The notes under the pieces are model-generated. The model made no database searches, had not been told where the DNA came from, and saw only the letters and a list, made by a program, of their open reading frames with translations. A stretch of DNA of 64,000 nt. Source: Luteolibacter sp. Y139. GTDB taxonomy: Bacteria > Verrucomicrobiota > Verrucomicrobiia > Verrucomicrobiales > Akkermansiaceae. Each line of letters opens with the position of its first letter. Position 1 is the stretch's first letter. Made by a program: the position numbers and the translations under genes. Of this stretch, positions 49,955-59,262 are shown one piece after another. The DNA is taken from NCBI RefSeq assembly GCF_038066715.1, contig NZ_JBBUKT010000014.1, forward strand, positions 112,353 to 176,352, written 5' to 3'.

Positions 49955-51253
49955 TCACATGTTGCCCATTTCGGAGATGATCTTGATCAGCGGCAGGAAC
50001 AGCGCGAACACCACGGCGCCCACGACAAGTGCCAGCACGACGATCATGATCGGCTCAAGGATAGAGGTAAGCGCGGTGACGGCATTGTCCACTTCGTCGT
50101 CATAGACGTCCGCGACCTTCAGAAGCATTTCCGGGAGCTGGCCGGTTTCTTCACCCACGTCGACCATGGAGATGACCATGTTCGGGAAGACGCCATTGGT
50201 GGCCTGGAGCGGGGTCACGATGGATTCCCCTTCCTTGACGGCCTCGTGGACCTTCTCGATCGCGTCGGACACGACGACGTTACCGGCGGTGTCACGGGTG
50301 ATATTGAGGGCCTGGAGGATCGGCACACCGGAGGTGACCAAGGTGCCGAGCGTGCGGGCGAAGCGGGCGATGGCGGACTTGCGCTGGATGTCACCGAAGA
50401 TCGGTGCCTTGAGCTTCAAGGAATCGATGGCGCGGCGGCCCTTCTTGGTTTTGCCCCACATGTTGAAGCCCGCGAAGATGGCACCGGCCGCGACGAAGAC
50501 CCAGACCACGTTCGGCACCGGCGGCACCAGGGTGGCATTCAGGAAGAACTTCGAGGTGCCGAAGACGACCTGCGAGATCATCGGCAGTTCGGCGTCCTTG
50601 CCGAGCTCGGCGAACATCGCTTCGAACTTCGGAACGATGAAGAGCATCAGGAAGACGAGGATGGCGACCGCGATGAACATGACGATCACCGGGTAGACCA
50701 TGGCCGAGACGATCTTGTTCTTCAGCTTGTGGGCCTTTTCCTGGTATTCGGCGAGACGGACGAGGACGACTTCGAGCACACCACCGAGCTCACCGGCCTT
50801 GACCATGTTCACGTACAGCTTGTTGAAGATCTTCGGGTGCTGGGCGAGAGACTCGGAGAAGGTGGAGCCGGATTGCACGGAATCCGCGAGCGCGCTGATG
50901 GTGCCGCGGAGGACGGGATTCGGCTCCTGCTTGGCAAGCACGGTGAGACCGCGGAGCAAGGGCAGGCCGGAGTCAATCAGCGTGGCGAGCTGGCGGGTGA
51001 AGATCATGAGGATCTTCGGCTTGATGCGGCCACCGACCGAGGACTTGTCCTTTTTCTTGGCGGCTGCGGCCTTGGCACCCTTCTTGGCACCCTTCTTCGC
51101 AGCAAGCTTGCCCTTGCCGGCCTCGACGACCTGAAGCGGGTAGTAACCCTGCGAGCGAAGCTGCTGGATGGCATCGGCTTCGCTGGTGGATTCGATCGTG
51201 CCGGACATCTGCTCGCCTTTGGCATCGGCGGCGGTGAATTGGAACTGAGGCAT
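49955..51253 (-). CDS. Type II secretion / type IV pilus inner-membrane protein (GspF/PilC)
   Basis: 432 residues. The N-terminal GspF domain (MPQFQFTAADAKGEQMSG) is followed by a Lys/Ala-rich linker (KGAKKGAKAAAAKKKDKSS) that is longer than usual. Two F-domain repeats each hold a hydrophobic helix: LATLIDSGLPLLRGLTVLAK and FARTLGTLVTSGVPILQALN. It anchors the ATPase to the pilus or pseudopilus base. It is 59 bases from the GspG-like gene. Confidence 0.92.
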   Translation of the reverse strand: MPQFQFTAADAKGEQMSGTIESTSEADAIQQLRSQGYYPLQVVEAGKGKLAAKKGAKKGAKAAAAKKKDKSSVGGRIKPKILMIFTRQLATLIDSGLPLLRGLTVLAKQEPNPVLRGTISALADSVQSGSTFSESLAQHPKIFNKLYVNMVKAGELGGVLEVVLVRLAEYQEKAHKLKNKIVSAMVYPVIVMFIAVAILVFLMLFIVPKFEAMFAELGKDAELPMISQVVFGTSKFFLNATLVPPVPNVVWVFVAAGAIFAGFNMWGKTKKGRRAIDSLKLKAPIFGDIQRKSAIARFARTLGTLVTSGVPILQALNITRDTAGNVVVSDAIEKVHEAVKEGESIVTPLQATNGVFPNMVISMVDVGEETGQLPEMLLKVADVYDDEVDNAVTALTSILEPIMIVVLALVVGAVVFALFLPLIKIISEMGNM

Positions 51254-51336
51254 GGGGTTGTTTTTAGATCGAGTGAAACAAGTGTGAGCGCGTCTGCGGG
51301 TGCTGGCGACTCAAATTTCGAGGTGAAAAAGGGGTA

Positions 51337-53010
51337 TCAGGTGTATTTCAGGACCTCTTCAATGGTCGTGTGGCCCAAGTAGATGTTCCGGAGGCCGTCC
51401 TCACGGAGGGTATGCATCCCCAATTCCATGGCCTTTTGCTTGAGCACGACGGTCGGGGCGCGGTCGGTGATGAGCTCGCGGAGCGGGTCGGTGATATCGA
51501 GCAGCTCATAGAGGCCTTTCCGGCCCTTGTAGCCGCTCTTGCCGCAGACATCGCAGCCGCGGCCGGTGAAGAAGTCCTTGTCGCCGAGCTCGTGCACCGC
51601 AACGCCGAGCTGCATGAGGATGCTTTCGTTCGGCTCGTAGGAAGCCTTGCAGCTCTTACAGATGGTACGGACGAGACGCTGGGCGAGCACGCCCTCCAGC
51701 GAGGCGGCCACGAGGAAGGGCTCGCAACCCATGTCCACGAGACGGGTGACGGCGCCGGGCGCGTCATTCGTGTGGAGGGTGGAGAGCACCAAGTGACCCG
51801 TGAGCGAGGCCTGGATGGCGATCTGGGCGGTATCCATGTCACGCATCTCCCCCACCATGATCCGGTCGGGATCCTGACGAAGGAAGGCGCGGAGCACCCG
51901 CGGGAAGGTCAGGCCGATCGACTCGTGGACGGGGATCTGGATGATGCCGTCGATGTCGTATTCGACCGGGTCCTCGGCGGTGAGGAGCTTGGAATCGATG
52001 GTATTGATCCGGGCCAGTGCGGCGTAGAGCGTGGTGGTCTTACCGGCACCGGTGGGACCGGTGACGATGAAGATGCCGTTCGGCTTCTCGATGGTGTCGC
52101 AGATGTATTCGTAGATGGCCTCCGGCAGGTGGAGGTTCTCCAGCGAGAGATTGACCGAGGAGCGGTCGAGAACGCGGAGAACGATCGACTCGCCGTATTG
52201 GGTAGGGAGCGTCGAAACGCGCATGTCCACCTGACGGTCGCCGACCTGCTTCACGATGCGGCCGTCCTGCGGGACGCGGCGCTCGGCGATGTTCATATTG
52301 GACATCACCTTGATACGCGAGGTGATCGCGACGGCGAGGTGCACCGGCGGCGGGGCCATTTCGTAGAGCGAGCCGTCCACCCGGTAGCGGATCTTGAAGT
52401 CCTTTTCGAAGGGCTCGAAGTGGATGTCCGAGGCGCGCTCCTTGATGGCCTGGAAGAGCACGAGGTCGACGTAACGGATGATCGGCGCGGAATTCGCCTC
52501 GGCCTCCATTTCGGCGGCCGTCATGTTCGTATTGATGCCGTGCTCGAGCTGCATCAGGATGTCATCCATCGCCTTGCCTTCGCCGCCGTAGCACTCGTTG
52601 ATCTTGGCTTCGACGACGTAGTCGGGAGCGATGGCGAGCACGACCTCGCGGCCGAGGGCGAAGCGGAGGTCCTCGATGGTCTGAGGATTCATCGGGTCCA
52701 CCAGCGCGACGTGGAGACCCTCATTGTCGAGATTCACGGGCAGCGCGCCGTGGAGACGGGCCATGCCAGCGGGAAGCAGCGCGAGAAGCTGCTCCGGCGG
52801 AGTCCACTCGCGGATATCGACGAGTTGTGCGCCGAGCTCGGACGCGACCACCGGCCAGACATCGTCGCGGTGGTTGATGACCTGGAAGTCGGCGAGGATC
52901 TCAGCGGCCTCCTTGCCGCTGTTTTCGACTTCGTGGAGAATGTCCTGGCCGAGCGAGCGGTCGATGAGTCCGCGGCTGATGAAAAGTTCAACGATCTGGT
53001 TGTTGTCCAT
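51337..53010 (-). CDS. PilB/GspE-type secretion ATPase 2
   Basis: 557 residues. The N-terminal MshEN-like domain includes QILADFQVINHRDDVWPVVA-like text (AEILADFQVINHRDDVWPV) and LALLPAGMARLHGALPVNLD. The ATPase core has GIFIVTGPTGAGKTTTLYAA (Walker A), the Asp box RMPT-like MVGEMRDMDTA, and STLHTNDAPGAVTRLVDMGC. A metal-binding C-C pair is CKSCKASY and CDVCGKSGYKG. It powers pilus or pseudopilus extension at the inner membrane. Confidence 0.93.
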   Translation of the reverse strand: MDNNQIVELFISRGLIDRSLGQDILHEVENSGKEAAEILADFQVINHRDDVWPVVASELGAQLVDIREWTPPEQLLALLPAGMARLHGALPVNLDNEGLHVALVDPMNPQTIEDLRFALGREVVLAIAPDYVVEAKINECYGGEGKAMDDILMQLEHGINTNMTAAEMEAEANSAPIIRYVDLVLFQAIKERASDIHFEPFEKDFKIRYRVDGSLYEMAPPPVHLAVAITSRIKVMSNMNIAERRVPQDGRIVKQVGDRQVDMRVSTLPTQYGESIVLRVLDRSSVNLSLENLHLPEAIYEYICDTIEKPNGIFIVTGPTGAGKTTTLYAALARINTIDSKLLTAEDPVEYDIDGIIQIPVHESIGLTFPRVLRAFLRQDPDRIMVGEMRDMDTAQIAIQASLTGHLVLSTLHTNDAPGAVTRLVDMGCEPFLVAASLEGVLAQRLVRTICKSCKASYEPNESILMQLGVAVHELGDKDFFTGRGCDVCGKSGYKGRKGLYELLDITDPLRELITDRAPTVVLKQKAMELGMHTLREDGLRNIYLGHTTIEEVLKYT

Positions 53011-53063
53011 GGATCGGGTTTTAGAAAATTGAAAATCTGGGATTTATAACGTGGATCCTTGGA

Positions 53064-54713
53064 TCATTCGAAGTCCGACATGGTGACGTGGATGACCTCG
53101 TCCGGGGAGGTCAGGCCGGCGAGCACCTTGCGGATACCATCGTCCCGCAGCGTGCGCATGCCGAGCTCGCGGGCGCGGCGGCGGAGCTGGCTGGAGGTCA
53201 GGTTTTCGTTGATCATGTGACGGACCTCGTCATCGATCTGGAAGGTCTCGAAGATGCCGATACGGCCGCGGAAGCCATTGCGGCGGCACTTGTCGCAGCC
53301 GACGGGTCCCATGACCTGGGAGATATCGCCGCGAGACGGATCGAAGCGCAGCGAGCGGGCCTCCTTGTCGGTGAGCACGTGCGGGGCCTTGCAAACCGGG
53401 CAGAGCTTGCGGACCAGACGCTGGGCGAGCACGGCGCGGACGGCGGAGGCGATGAGGAAGCGCTTGATGCCGATGTCCGCGAGACGGGCGACGGCCGAGG
53501 GCGCGTCATTCGTGTGCAGGGTGGAAAGCACCAAGTGACCGGTGAGCGCGGCATTGATGGCGATGTTCGCCGTTTCCGCGTCACGAATTTCCCCGATCAT
53601 GATGATGTTCGGCGCCTGGCGGAGCATCGCGCGGAGGGCCGCGGCGAAGGTCATGCCAATGTCGGTCTTCACCATGACCTGGTTGATGCCGGGGAGCTCA
53701 TACTCGACCGGGTCTTCCACGGTGATGATCTTCTTGTCCGGCTTGTTGATGACGTTCAAGCAGGCGTAGAGCGTCGTGGTCTTACCGGAACCGGTGGGGC
53801 CGGTGACGAGGATGATGCCGTCCGGCAGGCCGATCAGGTTTTCGAAGGTCGCCTGGTCATCCGAGAAGAAGCCGAGTTCCGGCAAGCCGAGCACGAGGGC
53901 CGACTTGTCGAGAATACGCATGACGATCGATTCGCCGTGGTTCGACGGGACGGAGGAAACACGAAGGTCGATTTCCTTTTCCGCGGTCTTCACCTGGACA
54001 CGACCGTCTTGCGGGAGGCGCTTTTCGGCGATCGACATCGTGCCGCTCATGACCTTGAGACGGGCGATGATGGCCGGAAGAAGCTTCTTCGGGTGGTTGT
54101 CCACCTCGATGAGCTTGCCGTCGACGCGGTAGCGGATGCGGACGGAGGTTTCGAGCGGCTCGATGTGAATGTCCGAGGCGCGCATTTTCATCGCCTCCAC
54201 CAGCAGGTTCTGGACGAGGCGGATGATGGGCGCATCGCTATCCGAGGATTCGACGTCGTGGCCGCCAGCGGTGGTCATCGAGCCGCTATCGGACAGGCCG
54301 TAGAACTGGCGGAGGAAAGAATCGATCGCGTTGACCGGTGCGACGACGAAGTTGATTTCACGGCCGACCACGTGGGGCAGGCTGTCCATGGTCTCGAACT
54401 CGAACGGATCGCCGACCGCGACGGTCAGGAAGACGCCGTCGTCGGCGACCGGGATGACCTTGTAGCGACGCGCGATCTCGTCCGGGATGGCACTTGCCAC
54501 GTCTGGAGCGATCGCCATCTGCATGAGATCGATGCCCTCAAGACCCGCATTCTGGGCCAAGACGGCGCAGATGGTGTTTTCCGAGAGGTCGGTGTCGCTA
54601 AGCAGTCGCTCGATCACGGAACCGCCTTTGGTGCGGGCCTGGTTGAGCACGTCGGGATCGACCGCGCCGGCTTCCACCAGCAGGTCGGCCAAGTAATCTT
54701 CGTTGGAGAACAC
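53064..54713 (-). CDS. PilB/GspE-type secretion ATPase 1
   Basis: 549 residues. It has the same architecture as the next gene: an N-terminal domain (ALVEAGAVDPDVLNQ-like start, MQMAIAPDVASAIPDEIARR), Walker A in TGPTGSGKTTTLYAC, MIGEIRDAETANIAIN, STLHTNDAPSAVARLADIGI, and cysteine pairs CPVCKAPHVLT and CDKCRRNGF. It is more like GspE or a PilB partner. The two ATPases are adjacent with a 53-base gap, so they may form a heteromer or serve different filaments. Confidence 0.93.
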   Translation of the reverse strand: MFSNEDYLADLLVEAGAVDPDVLNQARTKGGSVIERLLSDTDLSENTICAVLAQNAGLEGIDLMQMAIAPDVASAIPDEIARRYKVIPVADDGVFLTVAVGDPFEFETMDSLPHVVGREINFVVAPVNAIDSFLRQFYGLSDSGSMTTAGGHDVESSDSDAPIIRLVQNLLVEAMKMRASDIHIEPLETSVRIRYRVDGKLIEVDNHPKKLLPAIIARLKVMSGTMSIAEKRLPQDGRVQVKTAEKEIDLRVSSVPSNHGESIVMRILDKSALVLGLPELGFFSDDQATFENLIGLPDGIILVTGPTGSGKTTTLYACLNVINKPDKKIITVEDPVEYELPGINQVMVKTDIGMTFAAALRAMLRQAPNIIMIGEIRDAETANIAINAALTGHLVLSTLHTNDAPSAVARLADIGIKRFLIASAVRAVLAQRLVRKLCPVCKAPHVLTDKEARSLRFDPSRGDISQVMGPVGCDKCRRNGFRGRIGIFETFQIDDEVRHMINENLTSSQLRRRARELGMRTLRDDGIRKVLAGLTSPDEVIHVTMSDFE

Positions 54714-54900
54714 GGGTTTTCGGGCCTTTTGGAAATCGAATGAAAGAAAATCGGGGCGTGTCGCACGACCCGGCGCTCACACACTGGTCAAGCAGCTCCC
54801 GCTTTGTCAACCTGCCGCCAGAACATCTCTGGAACAATCCGCCGGGGGTAGGCACGGCGTATTGACGATGCGGTGGCGAAGGGTGCGGAAGCTTGGAATT

Positions 54901-55716
54901 TCAGGCCATGGGAGCCCCGCAGCGGCGGCAGAAACGGGCGTCCGGGAGGTGGCCGTGGACCCCGCAGGAGGGGCAGGCGTCCGAGGTATCGTCGCCGTCC
55001 AGTTTGGAGAGCTCGGAGGTCAGGATGCCGGTGGGGACCGCGATCACGGCGTAGCCGGTGAGGGCCAGCACCGAAGTCAGAAGGCGGCCGAGCGTGGTGA
55101 CCGGGGTGATGTCGCCGAAGCCCAGGGTGGTGATCGTCACCACCGCCCAGTAGACGCCGGTCGGGATGCTGGTGAAGCCGCCCTCCGGCCCCTCGATGAG
55201 ATACATGAGGGTCCCGGAGACGACCGAGATCGCGAGCATGAACGCGAAGAAGACGGTGATTTTCGCCCTGGCCCCGTAGAGCGCCCGGACCAGCAGCTCG
55301 GCTCCATTCACGTGCCGGGCCATTTTGAAGACGCGGAACATCCTCATCATCCGGAGGACCCGGATCACCAGCAGGGCCTGGAGGCCGGGGAAGACGCCTA
55401 TCAGGTAGGTCGGCAGGATCGAAAGGACATCGATGATGCCGTAGAAGCTGCGGGCGTAGCAGAGGGGGCGGTGGACCACGCAGAGCCGCGTGAGGTACTC
55501 GAGGGTGAAGAGGATGGTGAAGACCCACTCGATGACCAGCAGCGGCTGGCCGTAGTCGCGTTTGATGGAGGGAACGCTTTCCAACATCACGCACACGATG
55601 CTGAGGCCGATGAGCCAGAGGAGAGTGACGTCGAAACGCCGGCCGGCGGGCGTTTCGGATTCGAAGATAATCTCCCGCCAATGCTCGCGGCGGGCGGAAC
55701 GCGGGGATTCGGGCAT
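54901..55716 (-). CDS. Voltage-sensor potassium channel with zinc ribbon
   Basis: 271 residues. Helices S1-S4 include the charged S4 VIRVLRMMRMFRVFKMARHV. The pore segment is GVYWAVVTITTLGFGDITPV; the filter is TLGFGD rather than TVGYGD. S6 follows (LALTGYAVIAVPTGIL). The cytoplasmic tail is a short zinc ribbon, CPSCGVHGHLPDARFCRRCG, with four cysteines in two CxxC pairs. It conducts K+ in response to voltage in the inner membrane. The gene stands alone. Confidence 0.88.
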   Translation of the reverse strand: MPESPRSARREHWREIIFESETPAGRRFDVTLLWLIGLSIVCVMLESVPSIKRDYGQPLLVIEWVFTILFTLEYLTRLCVVHRPLCYARSFYGIIDVLSILPTYLIGVFPGLQALLVIRVLRMMRMFRVFKMARHVNGAELLVRALYGARAKITVFFAFMLAISVVSGTLMYLIEGPEGGFTSIPTGVYWAVVTITTLGFGDITPVTTLGRLLTSVLALTGYAVIAVPTGILTSELSKLDGDDTSDACPSCGVHGHLPDARFCRRCGAPMA

Positions 55717-55809
55717 ATCCTGACTGGAGATGAAGAAATGACGCTCGGAAAGAGCTTTCGTTGACCGCGTGCGGATGGAGCGCCATGAATCATGCGCTGC
55801 TTTGCTTTG

Positions 55810-58800
55810 ATGAGTGCCGACGATGGAGATATCCCGCCCCCACCGGAGAAGAAGAAGCGTCGCCGCGGGCGCAAGCGGCTGGTGGCGCTGGTTCTTTTCG
55901 TGCTGCTGCTGGTGTGGCTGAACGGCCCCGGCTGGCGCTGGATCGGCGAGGTGGTGGCTCAGAAGGCACTGGAAGGCAGCGGTCTAACGGCGGACTTCCA
56001 ACTCAAGGGGACGCTGCTCGGCGGGATCAAGGTGGAGAAGCTGGCGGTGAAGGGCGGGCCGATCAAGAAGCTGGAGATCGGCTCGGTGGACCCGCGCTAT
56101 CAGCTGCGGAAGATCGTGCGGGGTGACCTGGACGGCCTGATGGTGGACAAGCTGGACCTGGTGATCGACCTGGCGGCCGATCCCCTGCCCTCGCGCGGCA
56201 AGCCGAAGGAAGAGAAGCCGGCGGATCTTTCCACGACGCTGAAAAAGGTGCGCTCGATCCTGATGCCGCTGGATCTGGGCGCGGCGGGGCTGCGCATCCA
56301 GGTGGTGCGAGGCGAGGAGAACGTGGCGGTGCTGGAATCCAGCGACTTTTCCCACGCGCCGGGGAGCGAGGACTTCGTGCTGAAGTTCGGCGAGATCTCG
56401 ATCGGGTCCGGGTATGCCTTCGCGGCGCAGGCATCGACGATCCAGTGGGGGGAAGAGCGGCTGTCGCTGGATCGGTTCGACGTCACTTCCGGGCTGGGCA
56501 TCCGTGATGTCCGCGTGGACGTGCCGGCTGGCGGCAAGCTCGCCGCCTCGGCCGTTGTGCAGGTGGAAGGCTCGCGGGTGCTGCTCGCCAGCGACCGCTC
56601 CACGGCGACGGTGAAGCTGGAAGGCGATCCGCTGGTGGTGCAGGAGGCGGTGAAGAATTTCGCGCTGGAGATTCCGGCCGGGGCCACGGTGCGGCGGCTG
56701 GAAATCGCGGCCCAAGGGCTGGACCTGAAGCCGGACCAGTGGAATGCCACGGCGAATGTCGAGGTCGGCGGTCTTCAATATGAAGACTGGAAGGCGGAGA
56801 CGCTGGTGCTGGATGCCACGAAGACGGGCAGCGACGGGACGGTGAATTGGTCGCTCGCGGCGCTGAACTCGAATCTAACAGGCAATGCTGCGCTCCGGTG
56901 GCGCGACCTAGCGGCGGGACAGTGGGCGGACTTCCAGGCCACGGCGAAGGTGAGCCTGCCGCAGGTGACGCCGCTGTTTGGGGTGCTGAAGGAGAAGTAT
57001 TCCGTCGCTCCGAAGGAGGCGCCTCCCCTGCCCGGGTCGTCGCTGAATGTGGATGCGATCATTGATTCCGCGGCGAGCGGTCTTCGTTCCGTGGATGCGA
57101 AGGTGCTGCTTTCCGCCGAGAACAATGCCGCCGCGTCGCTTGCGATCGATGCGAAGTGGACGCCGCCGGATGGCAAGATCGCGGGGACGCTGGGCAGCGA
57201 GGGGCATCGCGCGACGTATGCGCTCGATCTAACGGGGAAGCACTATGAGGGGACCGCGGTGCTGGAGGGCTTCCGGCCGGAACGGATCGCGGCGTGGGCT
57301 GCGACGTTTGGCGTGACCTTGCCGACCGGCATGAATGCGAGCGGGACCTGGCAGGGCGGTGGTGATTTCGCCGCGCAGCCGCATCGTGGGGCGTTTGACA
57401 TCACGTCCTTCGAGTGGGTGCGGAAGGACACGCCGCCGCTGATCGTGCGGACGAAAGGCAACTACGATTGGCCGCAGGCAGTGGTGCTGGATGACTTAAC
57501 CGCCATCACCGAAGGGCAGACGATCCATGCGAGCGCCAGCTTCGCCAATCAGGTGCTGAAGATCCCGCGCATCGAGTGGAAGGAGGGAGAGAATCGCCTG
57601 GTGAGCGGGCAGGCGGAGATCCCGGTGCCGAAGGAGATGAAGGGGGCCGGAGATTTCCTGAAGCAGCAGGTGCCACTGAATGTGTTCCTTGAATCCGAGT
57701 GGATCGATCACACCCGGCTACAGCCATGGCTGCCGGAAAAGAAGTCGCCGCTTGCCAGCGGGAGTGGTCGTGTCCGGCTCGTAGTCACCGGCACGCCTGC
57801 CGCGCCGAAGGTGAATCTGGATCTCGACCTGAAGGGGGTGAGCGTGCCGAATCAGCCGAATGTGCCGGTCACCGATGCCAGCCTCGCGCTGAATGGGGCC
57901 GATGGGGCGCTGACGCTCAACGGGCAGATCAAGCCGGCCGGCTACCAGCCCGTGGTCCTAACAGGAAAGACCGCCTTCAAGCCGGGCGAGTGGGCGGAGA
58001 AGCCGGATTCGGTGCTCAATGAAAAGCTTGAAGCGCGGGCCAACATCCCGCGACTCGACCTCGCGACCTTCGCGAAGTTCGTGCCAAATGCCGAGAAGCT
58101 CGGCGGTGTGGTCGAGGGACATGTCACGGCGTCGGGAACGATTGGCAAGCCGGACCTGGGCGGCGAACTCAGTCTCTCGAAGGGTGCGTTTACGATGAAG
58201 GATTCCCCCGCCCCGCCGGTGACCAATGCCAACCTGCTGATCCGAATGCAGGGCAAGGAGGTGCGGCTGCAAACGCTCTCGCTGGAAACCGCCGGGGGCA
58301 CTCTAACAGGGAGTGGCAACGTGGGGCTGGCCGATGCGAAGAAGCCGACCTTCGATCTTTCGCTGAAGGGCACGGCGCTGCCCTTGAAGCGAGACGAGTC
58401 GATGATCGTGCGTGCCAATGCGAATCTCGCGCTGCGCGGCAATCTGGAACAGGCGGGCATTTCCGGGACGGTCGATATTGTGGACAGCCTGTTTTACAAG
58501 GACGTGGAGCTGTTGCCGGTGAGGGTCCCTTTCACGGCACCATCGCGGCCCAGCTTGCCATCCATCGATACGGAAAAGAAAGCGGAAGGGCTGCCTGCTC
58601 CCTTTGCCAATTGGACGCTTGATGTGGTGGTTCGCACGGGGGATCCGTTTTTGATCCGCGGCAACCTCGCCAAGGGCCAGGCAACGGCCAATATCCGCTT
58701 CGGTGGCACGCTGGCCAACGTCCAACCGGAAGGAAACGCGATCCTCAGCAACGTGGAGGCCAAGCTGCCCTTCAGCACGCTGAGGGTGGACAATGGCGCG

Positions 58801-59262
58801 GCGACTTTCACGCCTGCGGGAGGGCTCAGTCCCGAGCTGAATATCCGGGGCACTTCCACCATCGGCCGCTATGAGGTGAACGTCTTTTTCTACGGGCCCG
58901 CCAATGCACCGAAGACCGCGCTCACCTCCGATCCGCCGCTGCCGGAAAGCGAGATCATGACACTGCTCGCCACGGGCACCACGTCGGACGGTCTTGAAGA
59001 CGGTCAGGCGGCTGGCATGAAGGCGGCACAGCTACTGGTCGAAGAGTGGCGGAAGGGCCGGCTGCCCTTCGCGGAGCAAGTCGCGAAGGTGCTGGAAGTC
59101 ATCAACCGCGTGGATGTCCGCATCGGCGAGGACGATCCGCTCACGGGCAAGCGCCTCAACTCCGCCACCATGGAGGTGACCGACAAGATTTTCGTCAGCG
59201 GTTCCGTGGACAAGCAAAGCAACACCCGCGTCCTCGGCGCCTTCGTTCTCCGGTTTAAATGA
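55810..59262 (+). CDS. tamB: TamB-like translocation and assembly protein
   Basis: 1150 residues from the ATG at 55810; an ATG at 55792 is also possible. An N-terminal basic stretch and one helix (LVALVLFVLLLVWLNGPG) are followed by about 1000 residues of repeating beta strands (AsmA-like). The C-terminal DUF490 domain has the signature RGTSTIGRYEVNVFFYGPAN, then ESEIMTLLATGT, and ends ITGKRLNSATMEVTDKIFVS-like text, closing with VLGAFVLRFK. It bridges the periplasm and delivers proteins or lipids to the outer membrane. It overlaps tamA by four bases. Confidence 0.9.
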   Translation: MSADDGDIPPPPEKKKRRRGRKRLVALVLFVLLLVWLNGPGWRWIGEVVAQKALEGSGLTADFQLKGTLLGGIKVEKLAVKGGPIKKLEIGSVDPRYQLRKIVRGDLDGLMVDKLDLVIDLAADPLPSRGKPKEEKPADLSTTLKKVRSILMPLDLGAAGLRIQVVRGEENVAVLESSDFSHAPGSEDFVLKFGEISIGSGYAFAAQASTIQWGEERLSLDRFDVTSGLGIRDVRVDVPAGGKLAASAVVQVEGSRVLLASDRSTATVKLEGDPLVVQEAVKNFALEIPAGATVRRLEIAAQGLDLKPDQWNATANVEVGGLQYEDWKAETLVLDATKTGSDGTVNWSLAALNSNLTGNAALRWRDLAAGQWADFQATAKVSLPQVTPLFGVLKEKYSVAPKEAPPLPGSSLNVDAIIDSAASGLRSVDAKVLLSAENNAAASLAIDAKWTPPDGKIAGTLGSEGHRATYALDLTGKHYEGTAVLEGFRPERIAAWAATFGVTLPTGMNASGTWQGGGDFAAQPHRGAFDITSFEWVRKDTPPLIVRTKGNYDWPQAVVLDDLTAITEGQTIHASASFANQVLKIPRIEWKEGENRLVSGQAEIPVPKEMKGAGDFLKQQVPLNVFLESEWIDHTRLQPWLPEKKSPLASGSGRVRLVVTGTPAAPKVNLDLDLKGVSVPNQPNVPVTDASLALNGADGALTLNGQIKPAGYQPVVLTGKTAFKPGEWAEKPDSVLNEKLEARANIPRLDLATFAKFVPNAEKLGGVVEGHVTASGTIGKPDLGGELSLSKGAFTMKDSPAPPVTNANLLIRMQGKEVRLQTLSLETAGGTLTGSGNVGLADAKKPTFDLSLKGTALPLKRDESMIVRANANLALRGNLEQAGISGTVDIVDSLFYKDVELLPVRVPFTAPSRPSLPSIDTEKKAEGLPAPFANWTLDVVVRTGDPFLIRGNLAKGQATANIRFGGTLANVQPEGNAILSNVEAKLPFSTLRVDNGAATFTPAGGLSPELNIRGTSTIGRYEVNVFFYGPANAPKTALTSDPPLPESEIMTLLATGTTSDGLEDGQAAGMKAAQLLVEEWRKGRLPFAEQVAKVLEVINRVDVRIGEDDPLTGKRLNSATMEVTDKIFVSGSVDKQSNTRVLGAFVLRFK

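Noticed and set aside
51370..54743. Two 550-codon plus-strand frames
   Set aside because: Exact antisense of the two secretion ATPases, whose motifs are unmistakable; the antisense text has no known motif.
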